Source of the DNA: Ampullaceana balthica
Lineage: Eukaryota; Mollusca; Gastropoda; Lymnaeidae
Direction: 5' to 3'
Length of the DNA stretch: 64,000 bases
Assembly (NCBI GenBank): GCA_944989445.1
Contig: CALYLW010000423.1
Coordinates: forward strand, 288,001-352,000
Positions 47,326 through 58,957 of the stretch are shown here, one piece after another (the stretch's first letter is position 1; each line of letters begins with the position of its first letter). The position numbers and the translations under genes were made by a program. The notes under the pieces are model-generated. The model was not told the origin of the DNA. It ran no database searches and saw only the letters and a list, made by a program, of their open reading frames with translations.

Positions 47326-47768
47326 ATTTCATCAATACCTGAGTCTTACCAAGTTGGAAATGATTGACTACCTTTAATAATTGCTCTTCGTGCAAGATGG
47401 CCACATGCTTCAATCTTCAAATCGGAGCAGACACATGTTTAGTTAGTCAGTCAAGCCGCTATTTCAAATAGTTTATGAAATATTCTTGATTTCCTATATA
47501 AAATATTATACTGTATTAGAAAATATATATTGTAAAGTCTTTAAAATAAGCTCCAACTCAGCTGGTACCAGATAATGATTCACATATTTGGTTGACATTA
47601 AAGTTTCAATCACACGCTACTTTTATGTTTTATTTTTTAGAGTTTGAAAAGGTGGGTTGAGAAATGCTTTGTTCCTACTCCCGATTCGGCTCAACACATT
47701 AATTTATGCAACATAATATTTTTTCAATCTAAAAATAAAAACAACCCGTAAAAAAACAAGTTTTTGAC
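47326..47768. other. Spacer, no gene seen
   Basis: AT-rich; no recognised feature. Confidence 0.4.
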
Positions 47769-48746
47769 TATAAATCCTTTACGTATGAGAAGTAACTAAA
47801 AGAATGTTCATTATAACACGCAGCGCCAGACCATCCAGAAATACAAAATTGAAGTTGTGTCGTAAAACATGTTTAATATAATACGCACCGATCAGGAATA
47901 TGTTTATAAAAAGAGCTGTCAATAAAATACGCACCTTATTGCGCGACAGAAAGGTTGTTCAATATAATACGCATCGCGACGCTCTATCTCAAAAAATAGC
48001 ATGATACATAGGAATTAAAAAAATAATCTAAAAAATCAATAATTTAATTACGGTACATGCGATCGATCTGAAATTTTGATACATTGTTTTTATCATCGGT
48101 ACGAAACTGCCTGCAAAATTTCAGCTCGCTATCTTGCGAGCAAGTGGGTTAAAAATCGATCAAAAGTTTTGGCGACAAGCAAGCAAGCAAGCAAGCAAGG
48201 TCCGCCGCAGACACCACGAGTTAATATAAAGGATTTAATAAGAAAAACCCGTAAAAAACCAAGTTTTTGACTATAAATCCTTTATGTACGAGAAGTAACT
48301 AAAAGAATGTTCTATATAATACGCAGCGCCAGACCATCCAGAAATACAAAATTGAAGTTGTGTCGTAAAACATGTTTAATATAATACGCACCGATCAGGA
48401 ATATGTTTATAAAAAGAGCTGTCAATAAAATACGCACCTTATTGCGCGACAGAAAGGTTGTTCAATATAATACGCACCGCGACGCTCTATCTCAAAAAAT
48501 AGCATGCTACATAGGAATAAAAAAAATAATTTAAAAAAGCAATAATTTAATTACGGTCCATGCGATCGATCTGAAATTTTGATACATTGTTTTTATCATC
48601 GGTACGAAACTGCCTGCAAAATTTCAGCTCGCTATCTTGCGAGCAAGTGGGTTAAAAATCGATCAAAAGTTTTGGCGACAAGCAAGCAAGCAAGCAAGCA
48701 AGCAAGGTCCGCCGCAGACACCACGAGTTAATATAAAGGATTTAAA
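47769..48746 (-). repeat. Two reverse, nearly identical copies of the AAATCCCTTATAT-type element
   Basis: Units of about 490-500 bases (47769-48240 and about 48270-48746) begin GACTATAAATCCTTT and end GTTAATATAAAGGATTTA, joined by AGAAAAACCCGTAAAAAACC. Each contains repeated TTYAATATAATACGCACC motifs and an (AAGC)n tract (four or five units). Very few differences separate the two, so the duplication is recent. Confidence 0.85.
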
Positions 48747-49328
48747 AACATCTAATTGGCTAAAGCGACAAACTAGTGAGCACTATAATATTTGTTAAAA
48801 ATTAAAAGACTTACAGATATCATGATGCATGATTCTTTTTTTTTAACCCGGTAAGGAAAGGAGCAAAGACAAAACGCCAACTTCAAAAACATAAATAATA
48901 ACAATAATAATTCAGGTGCTCACCGCAAAAGCTAATCGGCATATTGAACAAAACTTGTAAGGACTGTAACTTGTCATAAAGTTTAATTCCGTGGAAAGGG
49001 ATATGAACAGTTCTGTATTTCCAATAAGAATAAATGAAACAGAGTAGAAGTACCTGGTGTTGTTTTCGTCTATTTGTGATTTATACCTTTCACAAAACAA
49101 CAACAACACCCCCACGCGGGTATTGTTACTATAACAACTGTAAAATTAAACATTTAGATAGAGTTAGACTTGACACGGCAACCAAGAATATGTGCGAATT
49201 TCGCTCACCCATGAGTTTGTACAATGGTCAAACAGAGTTCCACTAGAATAGCCGAAACAGTGAGCGTTACTGTATTTTATGGGACACTGTCACCTTAAAA
49301 CTGTCAGAGATTAGGGCTACATTCTTCC
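48747..49328. other. Spacer, no gene supported
   Basis: Short frames on both strands (48912-49246) lack coding character. Confidence 0.4.
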
Positions 49329-49775
49329 CTGCATGGGTGATCTCATTGTGAACTGGGTGAGCTCATTTTGAACTGGGTGAGCTCATTGTGAACAGGGTGA
49401 GCTCATTGTGAACTGGGTGAGCTGATTGTGAACTGGGTGAGCTCATTGTGAACTGGGAGAGCTCTATGTGAACTGGGTGATCTCTATGTGAACTGGGTGA
49501 GCTCATTGTGAACTGGGTGAGCTCATTGTGAACTGGGTGAGCTCATTGTGAACAGGGTGAGCTCATTGTGAACTGGGTGAGCTGATTGTGAACTGGGTGA
49601 GCTCATTGTGAACTGGGTGAGCTCATTGTGAACTGTGTGAGCTCATTGTGAACTGGGTGAGCTCATTGTGAACTGGGTGAGCTCATTGTGAACTGGGTGA
49701 GCTCATTGTGAACTGGGTGAGCTCATTGTGAACTGGGTGAGCTCATTGTGAACTGGGTGAGCTCATTGTGAACTT
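49329..49775. repeat. 20-bp minisatellite, about 22 copies
   Basis: The unit is GTGAACTGGGTGAGCTCATT. A block of units including GAACAGGG and GCTGATT variants appears twice (49380-49460 and 49550-49610), a sign of segmental duplication within the array. Confidence 0.95.
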
Positions 49776-51062
49776 ACTTAGATGCCTGCATGTTTTAATG
49801 CACACGTATTTTAAGGAATAGTTAGGATAATGAAAATAAAGAACATCTCTTGGTAATCATATTTGAACTAAGCCGCTTCGCCCAACGTGATGTTATGATG
49901 AGCTCCTAACCATAAACTTAAAAACCTATTTCAATTAATGGTAGCTGGATATCCTCTAACAAAACAGAATGAATTATTTTTTGCTTGAAAAACGCATGCA
50001 GTTAATGTTAAGCAGCAGTAAATGAATAGCGATCTTGTTGAATTTTTCAACAGATTTTAATGGAGAAAAAAAATTATAACTAAATATAAATAATTTGAAG
50101 AATGTTAATGAGTAAGCAAGGACCCTTTCGTGGCATCTAACGCCATGAATGATTAAAATATTACAATTTAATTGCTAATGCATGGCTCTTTTAGACATAA
50201 TTAACCAATAGTTATAACTCAATTAATCTTTCTTTCTTATATGGTTGTTCAGCTTTACAATAATAAAATCCTAATTAAATTTGATTTATTATCAATAACA
50301 ACTTAATAATTGAACTGGTACCGTATTTTACCTGTTCTCTGATATTGTTTTTTAAAGGACTGTTGTTGTTGTTTTTAAAGCACATACCCTAAAAAATCAG
50401 GATATTGGCCAGTGTACTATAATAATTACACGCACTTCTTCATGCCCTGAGATTGTCGCTTAGATTATCCTCGGCCTCCCATAGGTTAGGAGCTGTATGA
50501 TCAATTCTCACTTGCCTGTAAGTCAATTAAACAAAAACACCAGGTTGTTGTTAAATATAATTTATGCGTATGCATATATAAAGATCATTTTAAAATATCG
50601 CTGCTTGCTTAAAAATGTGACAGTACCCCTGCATTATTGGGTATCGTTTAGTCACCGTGTGATCAAATATTTGTCAGTCTTAGGTTAAAGACAAGGCAGG
50701 AGCCATGGGTGATATATGTTTAAAGACAAGGCATGAGGCATGGGTGATGTATGTTTAAATGGAACAAATCCCCAAATGGTTTAATGTTTTCTTGAGCAAT
50801 AAATCGTATTTCACTTCATCTACAGATTTAAGGGATTCAATCATGGAAATAATTGGATCAATGAAGATTTCATTAAGTTTAATGTCTTTGCCACGCCCAG
50901 TTGAAATATTTAATGATCAAGTCTTGATATGTCTACGCCCAGCCCAGTTGGACGACAAAGTAACTACAGTCCATCTCTTGCTACGTCTCTCATCGTGCCC
51001 GGTGTAATAGCTGTGCAACTGTCTAAGACCAGCTGTGAAAACAAAACTAAGAGAAAACCGAT
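49776..51062. other. Region upstream of the secreted-protein gene
   Basis: It contains a two-copy 36-bp direct repeat at about 50685-50757 (AGACAAGGCA...GATGTATGTTTAAA). The last 100-200 bases should include the 5' UTR and promoter of the gene starting at 51063. No clear TATA box or initiator could be assigned. Confidence 0.4.
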
Positions 51063-54000
51063 ATGGTGAGTGGTCTTTGTTTTAAATGTATGAGTATGAA
51101 AATTTTATACCACACAAAATATGTCCTCTTATTCTTTTAATATTTTAAATGTTACGACTTAGTATTTGAACGCCATAATTATTGTTCAAAAAAAGTAATG
51201 GGGTGAAACTACAACCAGGCTTTTAAATTAGTAAATGTATAACATATAAACAGGGTATTAGTTAGCCTGACAGGACGTAACACAACAGCGAAAGTTTCGG
51301 CAAAGAGCCTTCCTCAACGGACGAATAGTAAACAAATAAAACGAATATAACGAAAGAATAAAAACACTTAGCTGTGGTTAGATCCAAGTAGTCGAGTAGT
51401 CGAGTAGTCGAGTAGTCTACTGGACTACTTGGATCTCACCGCAGCCAAGTTTTTTTTATTCTTTCGTAATATTTGTTTTATACATGTTATACATTTACTA
51501 ATTATTGTTCAGCAAGATGGAAGCGATTAAAGTTATTTATCATTTAGCTTTAAGAAATGACAGTAAAAAAAAATTAATTATTATTTTGTGTTATTCTTTC
51601 AAAGATATTTGGGTAACATCATGTTTAAAAAAGTACTTTGACGTCATCTTTTGTCCACTTGATTTTTTTAGTAGATTATTTTTGGAAACGTTTGTCTGTG
51701 AGTTAGTTACCGACAGCTTGTGGTAGTCGCGGTTCAACGTAGCCGACATACTATGCGATACTTTCTATCGTTTCATGGTTGAAATCTATTAATAAAAACA
51801 TTTTCGGAATATATAGTTTTTGGAACAATTAATTAATAATAATAAAATGATAATTTATATAGCGCTGTACCCCAGCAAGGAGCCGGGCTCACAACGCTTT
51901 ACATGGAGATAATAACATACATATACTAATTTAAAAAAAATTCTTATCATAATAACCACATAAATGACAGTACGTTACACATTAAGCTATTAATCAAATT
52001 TCAATGTATTCTTTTGGATTAATCTCAAAAGATCTTAGTTAAATACAAAACAAATTATTTTTATAACGTAATTATATTAAAACTTAAACAAACGAATTGT
52101 CACTTCTATATTTAAGCTGTAAAACTCATCGTTGTCGTTAAAATTTTGATAATAATAAATCGTTACGTAAGGTGAAATGATGTTTTCCTGTCTAAGAAGT
52201 AAAAGACACTTTTAAAATCGCAACTGTGCTCTATGCTTATAATTTGTTTTGAAAAAAAAACACCACAAAATCTGGTTTTAAATAAATTAATAACTGTTTC
52301 TATACGTCTTATTAAAGGTTGGTTCACACCTAACAAATGCTAGCGAGCTTTTGCCCAATATTGGCGTATTTTATAGTTCGTTCGTGTGATGTTTGATCAA
52401 ATGCTCGCGAGCATTTGAGAGGTGTGGACCAAAATTATTCACGTCGGTATAACTAGGTTGTTTATCTTTTATTCATCTCTAGACTTAGGCATTTTTTAAA
52501 ATAAAATTAACATTATCACTATCTATAACACTGCAATACATAATTCATTAAATTTGTAATACTTAAATTGTAATTAATTCCTTTGCTTTAGAGCACTTTC
52601 ACTGTGTTGCACTGCTTGGCGACTCTCTTCCTCTTGACAGCAACAGGGATCAAAGGTAAATTCTCCATCATCTTTAAACTTAAAAATAAAAGAATGTTAT
52701 CTATAGTGGTTACCGAGTGAAACCCTTGTTATTCATATTGTTGATGAACAAAATAAAGAGATGTATCAAATGTGTTAGATAGTTGGCTCACGTATGGAGT
52801 GAGATGACCGTTAGGGAGCAATAAGATTACTGCCCGGGTAGACGTGTCTAATCTCTTTATTTTTCAGCCACTCCTTTTATACTGAAGATTATTGGTTCCC
52901 ACTTATCCTTGGTTTATGCCATATCCATGGTTAATGCCATATCCATGGTTTATGCCATATCCATGGTTTATGCCATTTCTTGCATTTTATCTTTAGATTT
53001 TTGAGTATGTTGTTTTCCCGAGTTTGCTCAGGCAACCCAGTCCTTGCCCAATGTCTGACGAGAAGAAAGAGGATTTGTATGCATTTGTCCTTTCATTTGG
53101 AACAAAAAAATGTTTTCTTATTCCTATGTCCAGATGCGTCCGGCATTAGATTGTTGCTGTGTTGAATTTTTTTAAGTCCCATTACCTCGTGGTCGTTATA
53201 ACCCCGAAGTCGTAAGGGGTTCTAATGTTTAAATTAGAACATTCTCGGACTTGATAGACCTGGCGGCGCCCATCCCTCTCCAGTTCAGCGGAAGACTTTC
53301 TTAGCGTATTAAGTGTATTTGCAACTTCGAATTAAATACTTGTGCACTCTTATTTTACTATCTTCTAGTTTTTTTTAAGTGGTATTACTCTTGGCAATGG
53401 TGAATATTCACATGTAATAAATTTCGCAGCTCTTTTTTAATTTTGTTCTAGTCTATCTCTTTTTTCTTTGATGGAAGGATTCCATACAGAATATATAATA
53501 TATCCTAATAGGTGTATTACCAATGCATTTTAATTTCAATTTTTTTTTACATTCGTTAAAGTTTCATTTTTTTAAATAAAAATAACTTTTTAAAAATTAA
53601 AATTACTTTATTAACATTTATATTCCATTATAATTTTTCATCCAAATGACTATTTAATTATACACTTACAATGCATTCAAAATGAGCAGACTTACACTTA
53701 TTTTTCAAAAGCAGCCGTCCATAAAGTACGTCACGCTATTTCTGACCATTTTTAACTCCCCCTCCCCCCTTTCACAAATCTTGGACACCCCCCCTCCCCT
53801 AAAGTATGTCACACTTTAAACAAAAATGTTGTTTATTATTAACAAAATAATTAAAATTTAATATAAAACACTGTGACGTCACACATTGCCAGACCCCCCA
53901 TCCCTTCTGTCACAAAGTGTCACACTTTCTTACACCCCCTCCCCCTCCCCCTCCCCCGTCTGGAGCGTGAGGTACTTTATGGACGGCCCCAAAGACATTA

Positions 54001-54818
54001 TAAAGATTATTTTTTTTAAACAAAAAACGAATAGTTTTCGAAGTAGCTTCTGTTAATTTTTTTTTAAGTTTTCTATAATTTCTAATGGACTTCGTTTCAA
54101 TTATAAATCTTGGCATATTACCACGATTTTATTCAACCAATTATACATAGAATATTCAAAATTCAATATTTGCTTAATTCGCTAATTTATATATATATAT
54201 ATTTCAACGAAAGCGCGTATGTGTAAATGAGCATGACAAAAGATCCTCGCTCTGGTCGACCGATCACTGTTGGCAAGCGTAGATGGATGAAAAGAAAAAA
54301 AAGGGGGGGGGGCAACAATTTTTCTTGCGGTAACTTGCGCTGTTCCTTCACAGAATAGCATGTGATTCGTAGTGTAGTGGTTATCACGTCCACCTTGCAT
54401 GCGGAATGTCCTGGGTTCAAGCCACAGTGGGAACATTTAAAAAAAAATTAAATGATGGTTTCTGTGCGTTCTTTTCCCCGTTTTTTGCGAAAATGACTAA
54501 CCCTCGTTAGGGTCAGCCAGTCACCGTTTATGGCTGGCAAGGGATAATAGTAAAGGTGGGGGGCAAATAACAACCGCAGTGCACATGTTTCCACGTTTAC
54601 TCGCTTTTTTTTCATTACTTCGAGCTGCTGTTTGTGTCCATTCTCTCAATCCCCGTCCTTGCACTATCTATGTTCAGCAAGTATGTGGCGTATGCTACGC
54701 CGCGGGTCGTATCTAGTTGTATTTAATTGCCCACTTAAAGAAATCTTAATCTCCCTGTGTTACTGAAATGCATTAATTTTCTTGAAATGTCTCGATCAAC
54801 ACATTTATATATATATAA

Positions 54819-54875
<57 letters not shown>

Positions 54876-57054
54876 AATACTTAAATATATATATATATAA
54901 ATACTTAAATATATATATATATATAAATAATTAAATATATATATATATATAAATACTTAAATATATATATATATATATATATAAATACATAAATATATAT
55001 ATATATCGATCGAGGAATTTCACAGATTAACCTAATGTGTACTAAAATTTTGCAGCAATAAAATCATTTTTTAAAGTTCTTATTTTTGGTGCTATTGTGA
55101 TAATTTACTATTGTAGGTCAACTCATGTCATCTAATGTTTTATGATAGTGAATAATGAAACACTTGAGAACAAAATAATGTTTTTTTTTGTCTTGCTCGT
55201 ATTGTATCAGACATCATGTAATAAAATTTGTTTCTGCTTCACGGTAGCTGATTGTCTGGTGGGAGATGAAATCTTCCATGATGGAGATGAGTTTACTTTG
55301 CCCGAAACTTTCAAATGTATCAAATTTAGATGCAGCTATGACGTGTACTCGATGATAGAAGAAGGTGAGTCTGTAACATGTGTCCATTTGATGAAGGTGA
55401 GCCTGTAACATGTGTCCATTTGATGAAGGTGATTCTGTAACATGTGTCCATTTGATGAAGGTGAGTCTGTAACATGTGTCCATTTGATGAAGGGGATTCT
55501 GTAACATGTGTCCATTTGATGAAGGTGAGTCTGTAACATGTGTCCATTTGATGAAGGTGAGTCTGTAACATGTGTCCATTTGATGAAGGTGAGTCTGTAA
55601 CATGTGTCCATTTGATGAAGGTGATTCTGTAACATGTGTCCATTTGATGAAGGGGATTCTGTAACATGTGTCCATTTGATGAAGGTGATTCTGTAACATG
55701 TGTCCATTTGATGAAGGGGATTCTGTAACATGTGTCCATTTGATGAAGGTGAGTCTGTAACATGTGTCCATTTGATGAAGGTGAGTCTGTAACATGTGTC
55801 CATTTGATGAAGGTGAGTCTGTAACATGTGTCCATTTGATGAAGGTGAGTCTGTAACATGTGTCCATTTGATGAAGGTGAGTCTGTAACATGTGTCCATT
55901 TGATGAAGGTGAGTCTGTAACATGTGTCCATTTGATGAAGGTGATTCTGTAACATGTGTCCATTTGATGAAGGTGAGCCTAGTCTGTAACATGTGTCCAT
56001 TTGATGAAGGTGAGTCTGTAACATGTGTCCATTTGATGAAGGGGATTCTGTAACATGTGTCCATTTGATGAAGGTGAGTCTGTAACATGTGTCCATTTGA
56101 TGAAGGTGAGTCTGTAACATGTGTCCATTTGATGAAGGTGATTCTGTAACATGTGTCCATTTGATGAAGGTGAGCCTAGTCTGTAACATGTGTCCATTTG
56201 ATGAAGGTGAGCCTAGTCTGTAACATGTGTCCATTTGATGAAACAATTGGGGGAGTCGGGGATAGATGAATAAATTAAAAGACGGATTAAGGATTAATCA
56301 TTGGATAAAACTATAATAAATATTGTTGGGGGTAAGGGATGGGACGGGATATGAATAGTTATATAGATTTAACGGTTGACTGATATCGGCAGTTAACTTT
56401 AGTTTCAAAGGCTTAGAAATGTGTGTGAATAGAAACCAAAAAAATGACGGTCAAGTAATTTTAGCAAACCAGAAAAGAATTATGAAACTCGTCAAATGGC
56501 TCGATGTCTGTCTTTGGCAATGAATGAACAATTTACAAGCAAATAAATGTTAAGAAAACCAGTGGATTATTGCGCCTTAAAATAGCAAATTTTTACACAC
56601 AAATTTGGCTGTTTCATTATTTGTGGTCATCTCTAGGATGTCAGTTTAAAGATAATTGCTACGGTGTTGGTGAGACGTTTGTGCAAGACTGCGTGACCTT
56701 TCAGTGCGTCAAGACTGTCAGTGACACAAGAACGACATATGCAAGCCAGCATGTGTCAACACGTAAGTCTTATAGAAACTAATAGGATAGCGTTTGAGGC
56801 ATTGTTTGACTTTTGTCTTTAAATTCGTGGTGATTATCATTCCATTTAAGTTATAGTCAGTAATATAATTTTTTTAAATGAATGTAAGAGAAAAAAAATC
56901 GTCAATCTTTCAAATTGCAGGCTGCACGGATTACAATGGCATGTGTAAAGATGAAGGTGACGTATTTCCCTTCGTCATTAATAATCGTCTCCACCGGAAG
57001 TGCTCTTGTAGGATAAAGAACAAAATGGCTGTGGCATACCGGTGCTCCGATTAG
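51063..57054 (+). CDS. Secreted cysteine-rich three-module protein, five exons
   Basis: Exons: ATG at 51063-51065 directly before GTGAGT; 52592-52655; 55248-55364; 56637-56762; 56921-57054 (TAG). All junctions are AG/GT and phases agree (0, 1, 1, 1). The CDS is 444 bases, 147 residues. Exon 2 encodes a signal peptide ([18 protein letters not shown]). Exons 3 and 4 are symmetrical 1-1 modules and exon 5 is the last module. Each is about 40 residues with an acidic/Gly core then paired Cys: [11 protein letters not shown] with [15 protein letters not shown] with [15 protein letters not shown] with KCSCRI and a final YRCSD. The spacing recalls half of a VWC-type domain, but I do not claim the family. 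No membrane segment. Introns hold a foldback, a LINE end and a MITE (intron 1); a LINE relic, MITE, Helitron and TA tract (intron 2); a minisatellite (intron 3). An alternative start at 55178 would also give a hydrophobic leader into exon 3. Function unknown. Confidence 0.75.
51226..51507. repeat. Foldback repeat in intron 1
   Basis: AGATCCAAGTAGTC (51389-51402) pairs with GACTACTTGGATCT (51423-51437), around a CGAGTAGT tandem. The arms extend outward: CGAAAGAATAAAA pairs with TTTTATTCTTTCG, and TAGTAAATGTATAACAT with ATGTTATACATTTACTA. The left arm has about 70 extra bases. Confidence 0.7.
51830..52038 (-). mobile_element. LINE 3' end only (CR1/L2-like), intron 1
   Basis: AATAATAATAAAATGATAAT followed by TATAGCGCTGTACCCCAGCA and GGAGATAATAACATACATAT matches the 3' UTR of the LINE at 18569-19908. 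It is severely 5'-truncated, as is usual for LINE insertions. Confidence 0.8.
52319..52432. mobile_element. Short MITE with inverted ends, intron 1
   Basis: TTGGTTCACACCTAAC...AAATGCTAGCGAGC on the left pairs with GCTCGCGAGCATTTGAGAGG and TGTGGACCAA on the right. It is 114 bases and ends 160 bases before exon 2. Confidence 0.65.
53010..53600 (-). mobile_element. Decayed LINE relic, intron 2
   Basis: It is homologous to 2747-3260: for example GCTCAGGCAACCCAGTCC beside TTCAGGCAACCCATTCC, TTGTATGCATTTGTCC, GCAGCTCTTTTTTAATTTTG and GGATTCCATACAGAAT. It is full of stops and carries a foreign block of about 110 bases at 53180-53290. Confidence 0.75.
53713..53990 (-). mobile_element. Second GGCCGTCCATAAAGTACGTC MITE, intron 2
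   Basis: GCCGTCCATAAAGTACGTCA on the left and GTACTTTATGGACGGC on the right. The interior is pyrimidine-rich here and purine-rich in the copy at 45444, so the two lie in opposite orientation. Confidence 0.8.
54186..54716 (+). mobile_element. Helitron copy, 3' end intact, intron 2
   Basis: The 3' end has the hairpin GGCGTATGCTACGCC and CTAG followed by T (54717). The interior has GAGCATGACAAAAGATCC and the tRNA-Val-like part (54363-54434, AGTGTAGTGGTTATCACG and GGGTTCAAGCC). The 5' terminus is blurred by an AT-repeat. Confidence 0.75.
54803..55007. repeat. (TA)n tract with AAATACTTAA interruptions
   Basis: Blocks of ATATATAT separated by AAATACTTAA or AAATACATA, a minisatellite built from a TA microsatellite. 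It ends about 240 bases before exon 3. Confidence 0.9.
55365..56243 (+). repeat. 32-bp minisatellite that repeats the exon-3 splice donor, about 27 copies
   Basis: The first unit starts exactly at the donor after exon 3 (GAAG|GTGAGTCTGTAAC). The unit is GTGAGTCTGTAACATGTGTC plus CATTTGATGAAG, so each AAG|GTGAGT-type junction recreates a donor. Variants GTGATTCTG, GGGATTCTG and GTGAGCCTAGTCTG weaken or lengthen some units. The minus-strand frames across it (up to 306 codons) are repeat artefacts. Confidence 0.95.
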
Positions 57055-57592
57055 AACTGACTTTATCTTAGCCCTGATAGGAGAACGTCTACGTTAAAAC
57101 AAATACAGATGAGCTATTTATTTAGAGGATAAACATAAGAAAATACATACGTGTTACCATTTTTATGTGATACATTTATATATAGTTTCAAGAAGTGCTG
57201 CGGTAATTAACGATTAATTAGTGAAAGGGTTAAATGTTTTAACGATTTCTTTTCGGATTAAATATCACTTGAATTGCATAATTTGAACCAAAGAACGATA
57301 GTAAACAAAAATAACGGCCTTTAATAAGTATTGCGTTACATTGTCACTAAGAAAAGTTCATCACCTGAACCTAGTACTGCTGTACTCTAGTGGATTTCTC
57401 TAGTTGGTTACCTGATGACATTTGAACGAGAAAAGTAGAGCATGTCTCTTAAATAAAGCAAAAAAAACAGTTTTCATTTGTGAAAATACAGACTTTTCTT
57501 GATTAAATAGAAATTAATTATTAACTGATCGTAAATTGTGTGAAAGTTTTCTTTTGACATTAAATGTATGCCTACATGTCCTATCAATTTTA
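57055..57592 (+). other. 3' UTR and downstream of the secreted-protein gene
   Basis: No further coding sequence. Candidate poly(A) signals are ATTAAA at 57258-57263 and AATAAA at 57452-57457. Confidence 0.4.
57452..57457 (+). promoter_or_regulatory. Candidate poly(A) signal AATAAA
   Basis: The first canonical AATAAA after the stop at 57054, about 400 bases downstream, followed by an A-rich and then T/G-rich stretch. Confidence 0.3.
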
Positions 57593-57626
<34 letters not shown>

Positions 57627-58385
57627 CATATGGCTAAATTTCTACATATTATTTATTTTTATTACCACGTTTTTATTAACTTCCTTTCGTTCCCACTGTC
57701 TGTCTAACAGTCCGAAAAATTTCAAATATTCCAAAGTAAAATTTAACCACTTATGATAGTCCTAGAGATCTCAAAATTTTACCACAGATAGATCTTGGAT
57801 GACAATGCATTGTATCAAAATTTCAGATCTATCGAATTTACCGTAATTAAATTAATGCATTTTGGTTTATCTCAATATAGCATCTGTATCCGTCTGCTAT
57901 TGTTGACATCCACATAACACCAGAGTTCACCCCGTGACCACAACACCGTGATATTAAAACGTTTGGCGGGCGCTTAAGAGGTGTTTGGTATTTTTAAAAA
58001 ATAGTGGTAAAAAAAAAGATTTTTAATAAATAGAGTTTAAAAAGATTGATAAAAAACACGTTTTTATAAGTGAACTAAAAAGAAGAAAATAATTTAAAAC
58101 TTATAAGTTAGAGTACTTTGATTTAATATGACTAAAAACGTGAGGCGGGCGCGTATGAGGTTTTACATATGCAGTTCACTCATTCTCTCACTTATAGATC
58201 TCTCTTTTGCCTCCTAAATTATAAATCTTTAATGTAAATACCAAACACCCCCCCCCCACGTTTTTAGTCATATTAAATCAAAGTATTTGAACTTATAAGT
58301 TTTAAATAATTTTTTTCTTTTTAGTCCACTTATAAAAACGTTTTTTTTTAAATCTTTTTTTACCTGTATTTTATATTATCTTCTA
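57593..58385 (+). mobile_element. TA tract and foldback element copy 2
   Basis: A TA microsatellite (57593-57630) precedes the element. From 57660 it matches copy 1: ACCACGTTTTTATTAACTTC, GTCCTAGAGATCTCAAAATT, ACAATGCATTGTATC, GAGTTCACCCCGTGACC and GGCGGGCGCTTAAGAGGTG. The palindrome arms are about 58060-58140 and about 58255-58360. Relative to the shared flank, the loop between the arms is inverted compared with copy 1. No LINE is present here. Confidence 0.7.
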
Positions 58386-58690
58386 ATTAATAATTTTATT
58401 GTAGACAAAATAAAATACAATTCGTGACGTCACCAAAATTCTCAAGTTTAATATCAGTTGTAATTCATCATTTACAATCGATTACTTATACACTTAACAC
58501 TAACCTTGCTAGTGTGATCAATACAATCAGTTGCAATCAAAACTTCCTTGCTCGTTAGTGGTGGCTAAATAAAACTTGTGAACGCTACTTCACATGCCCC
58601 ATAGTCCGTCATGGACTGGAAAGGGGGTTATTATATTACTAGTTCAAAAGCCTGCTGAAGCTGGCTGAACGAAATCCGACGGAAGGGAAA
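58386..58690. other. Spacer, no gene seen
   Basis: No recognised feature. Confidence 0.4.
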
Positions 58691-58884
58691 ACAAAGAAAT
58701 ATACGAAATACTGCAATAGATAATACCACGTGGCCTTTATTGCCATGAACAGAATACGACATGAACAGAAATAACAAAGAAATGTATGAAATACTGTAAT
58801 AGAAAATAACATTTGGCCTATATTGCCATGAACACAATAAGATATGAAAATAAATAACAAAGAGATGTACGAAATACTGAAATA
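58691..58884. repeat. 83-bp tandem repeat, about 2.4 copies
   Basis: ACAAAGAAATATACGAAATA recurs at 58774 and, altered, at 58857. TGGCCTTTATTGCCATGAAC recurs as TGGCCTATATTGCCATGAAC. Overlapping minus-strand frames here derive from the repeat. Confidence 0.85.
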
Positions 58885-58957
58885 AATTTGCGTGCCTTTT
58901 TGCGCGCCTTTCGAGCGCCTTTTCCATGGGGAGACACACGCACAGGAAGGGCGATTA

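Noticed and set aside
55214..56246. Minus-strand frames of up to 306 codons
   Set aside because: Antisense of the 32-bp intronic array of the plus-strand gene.
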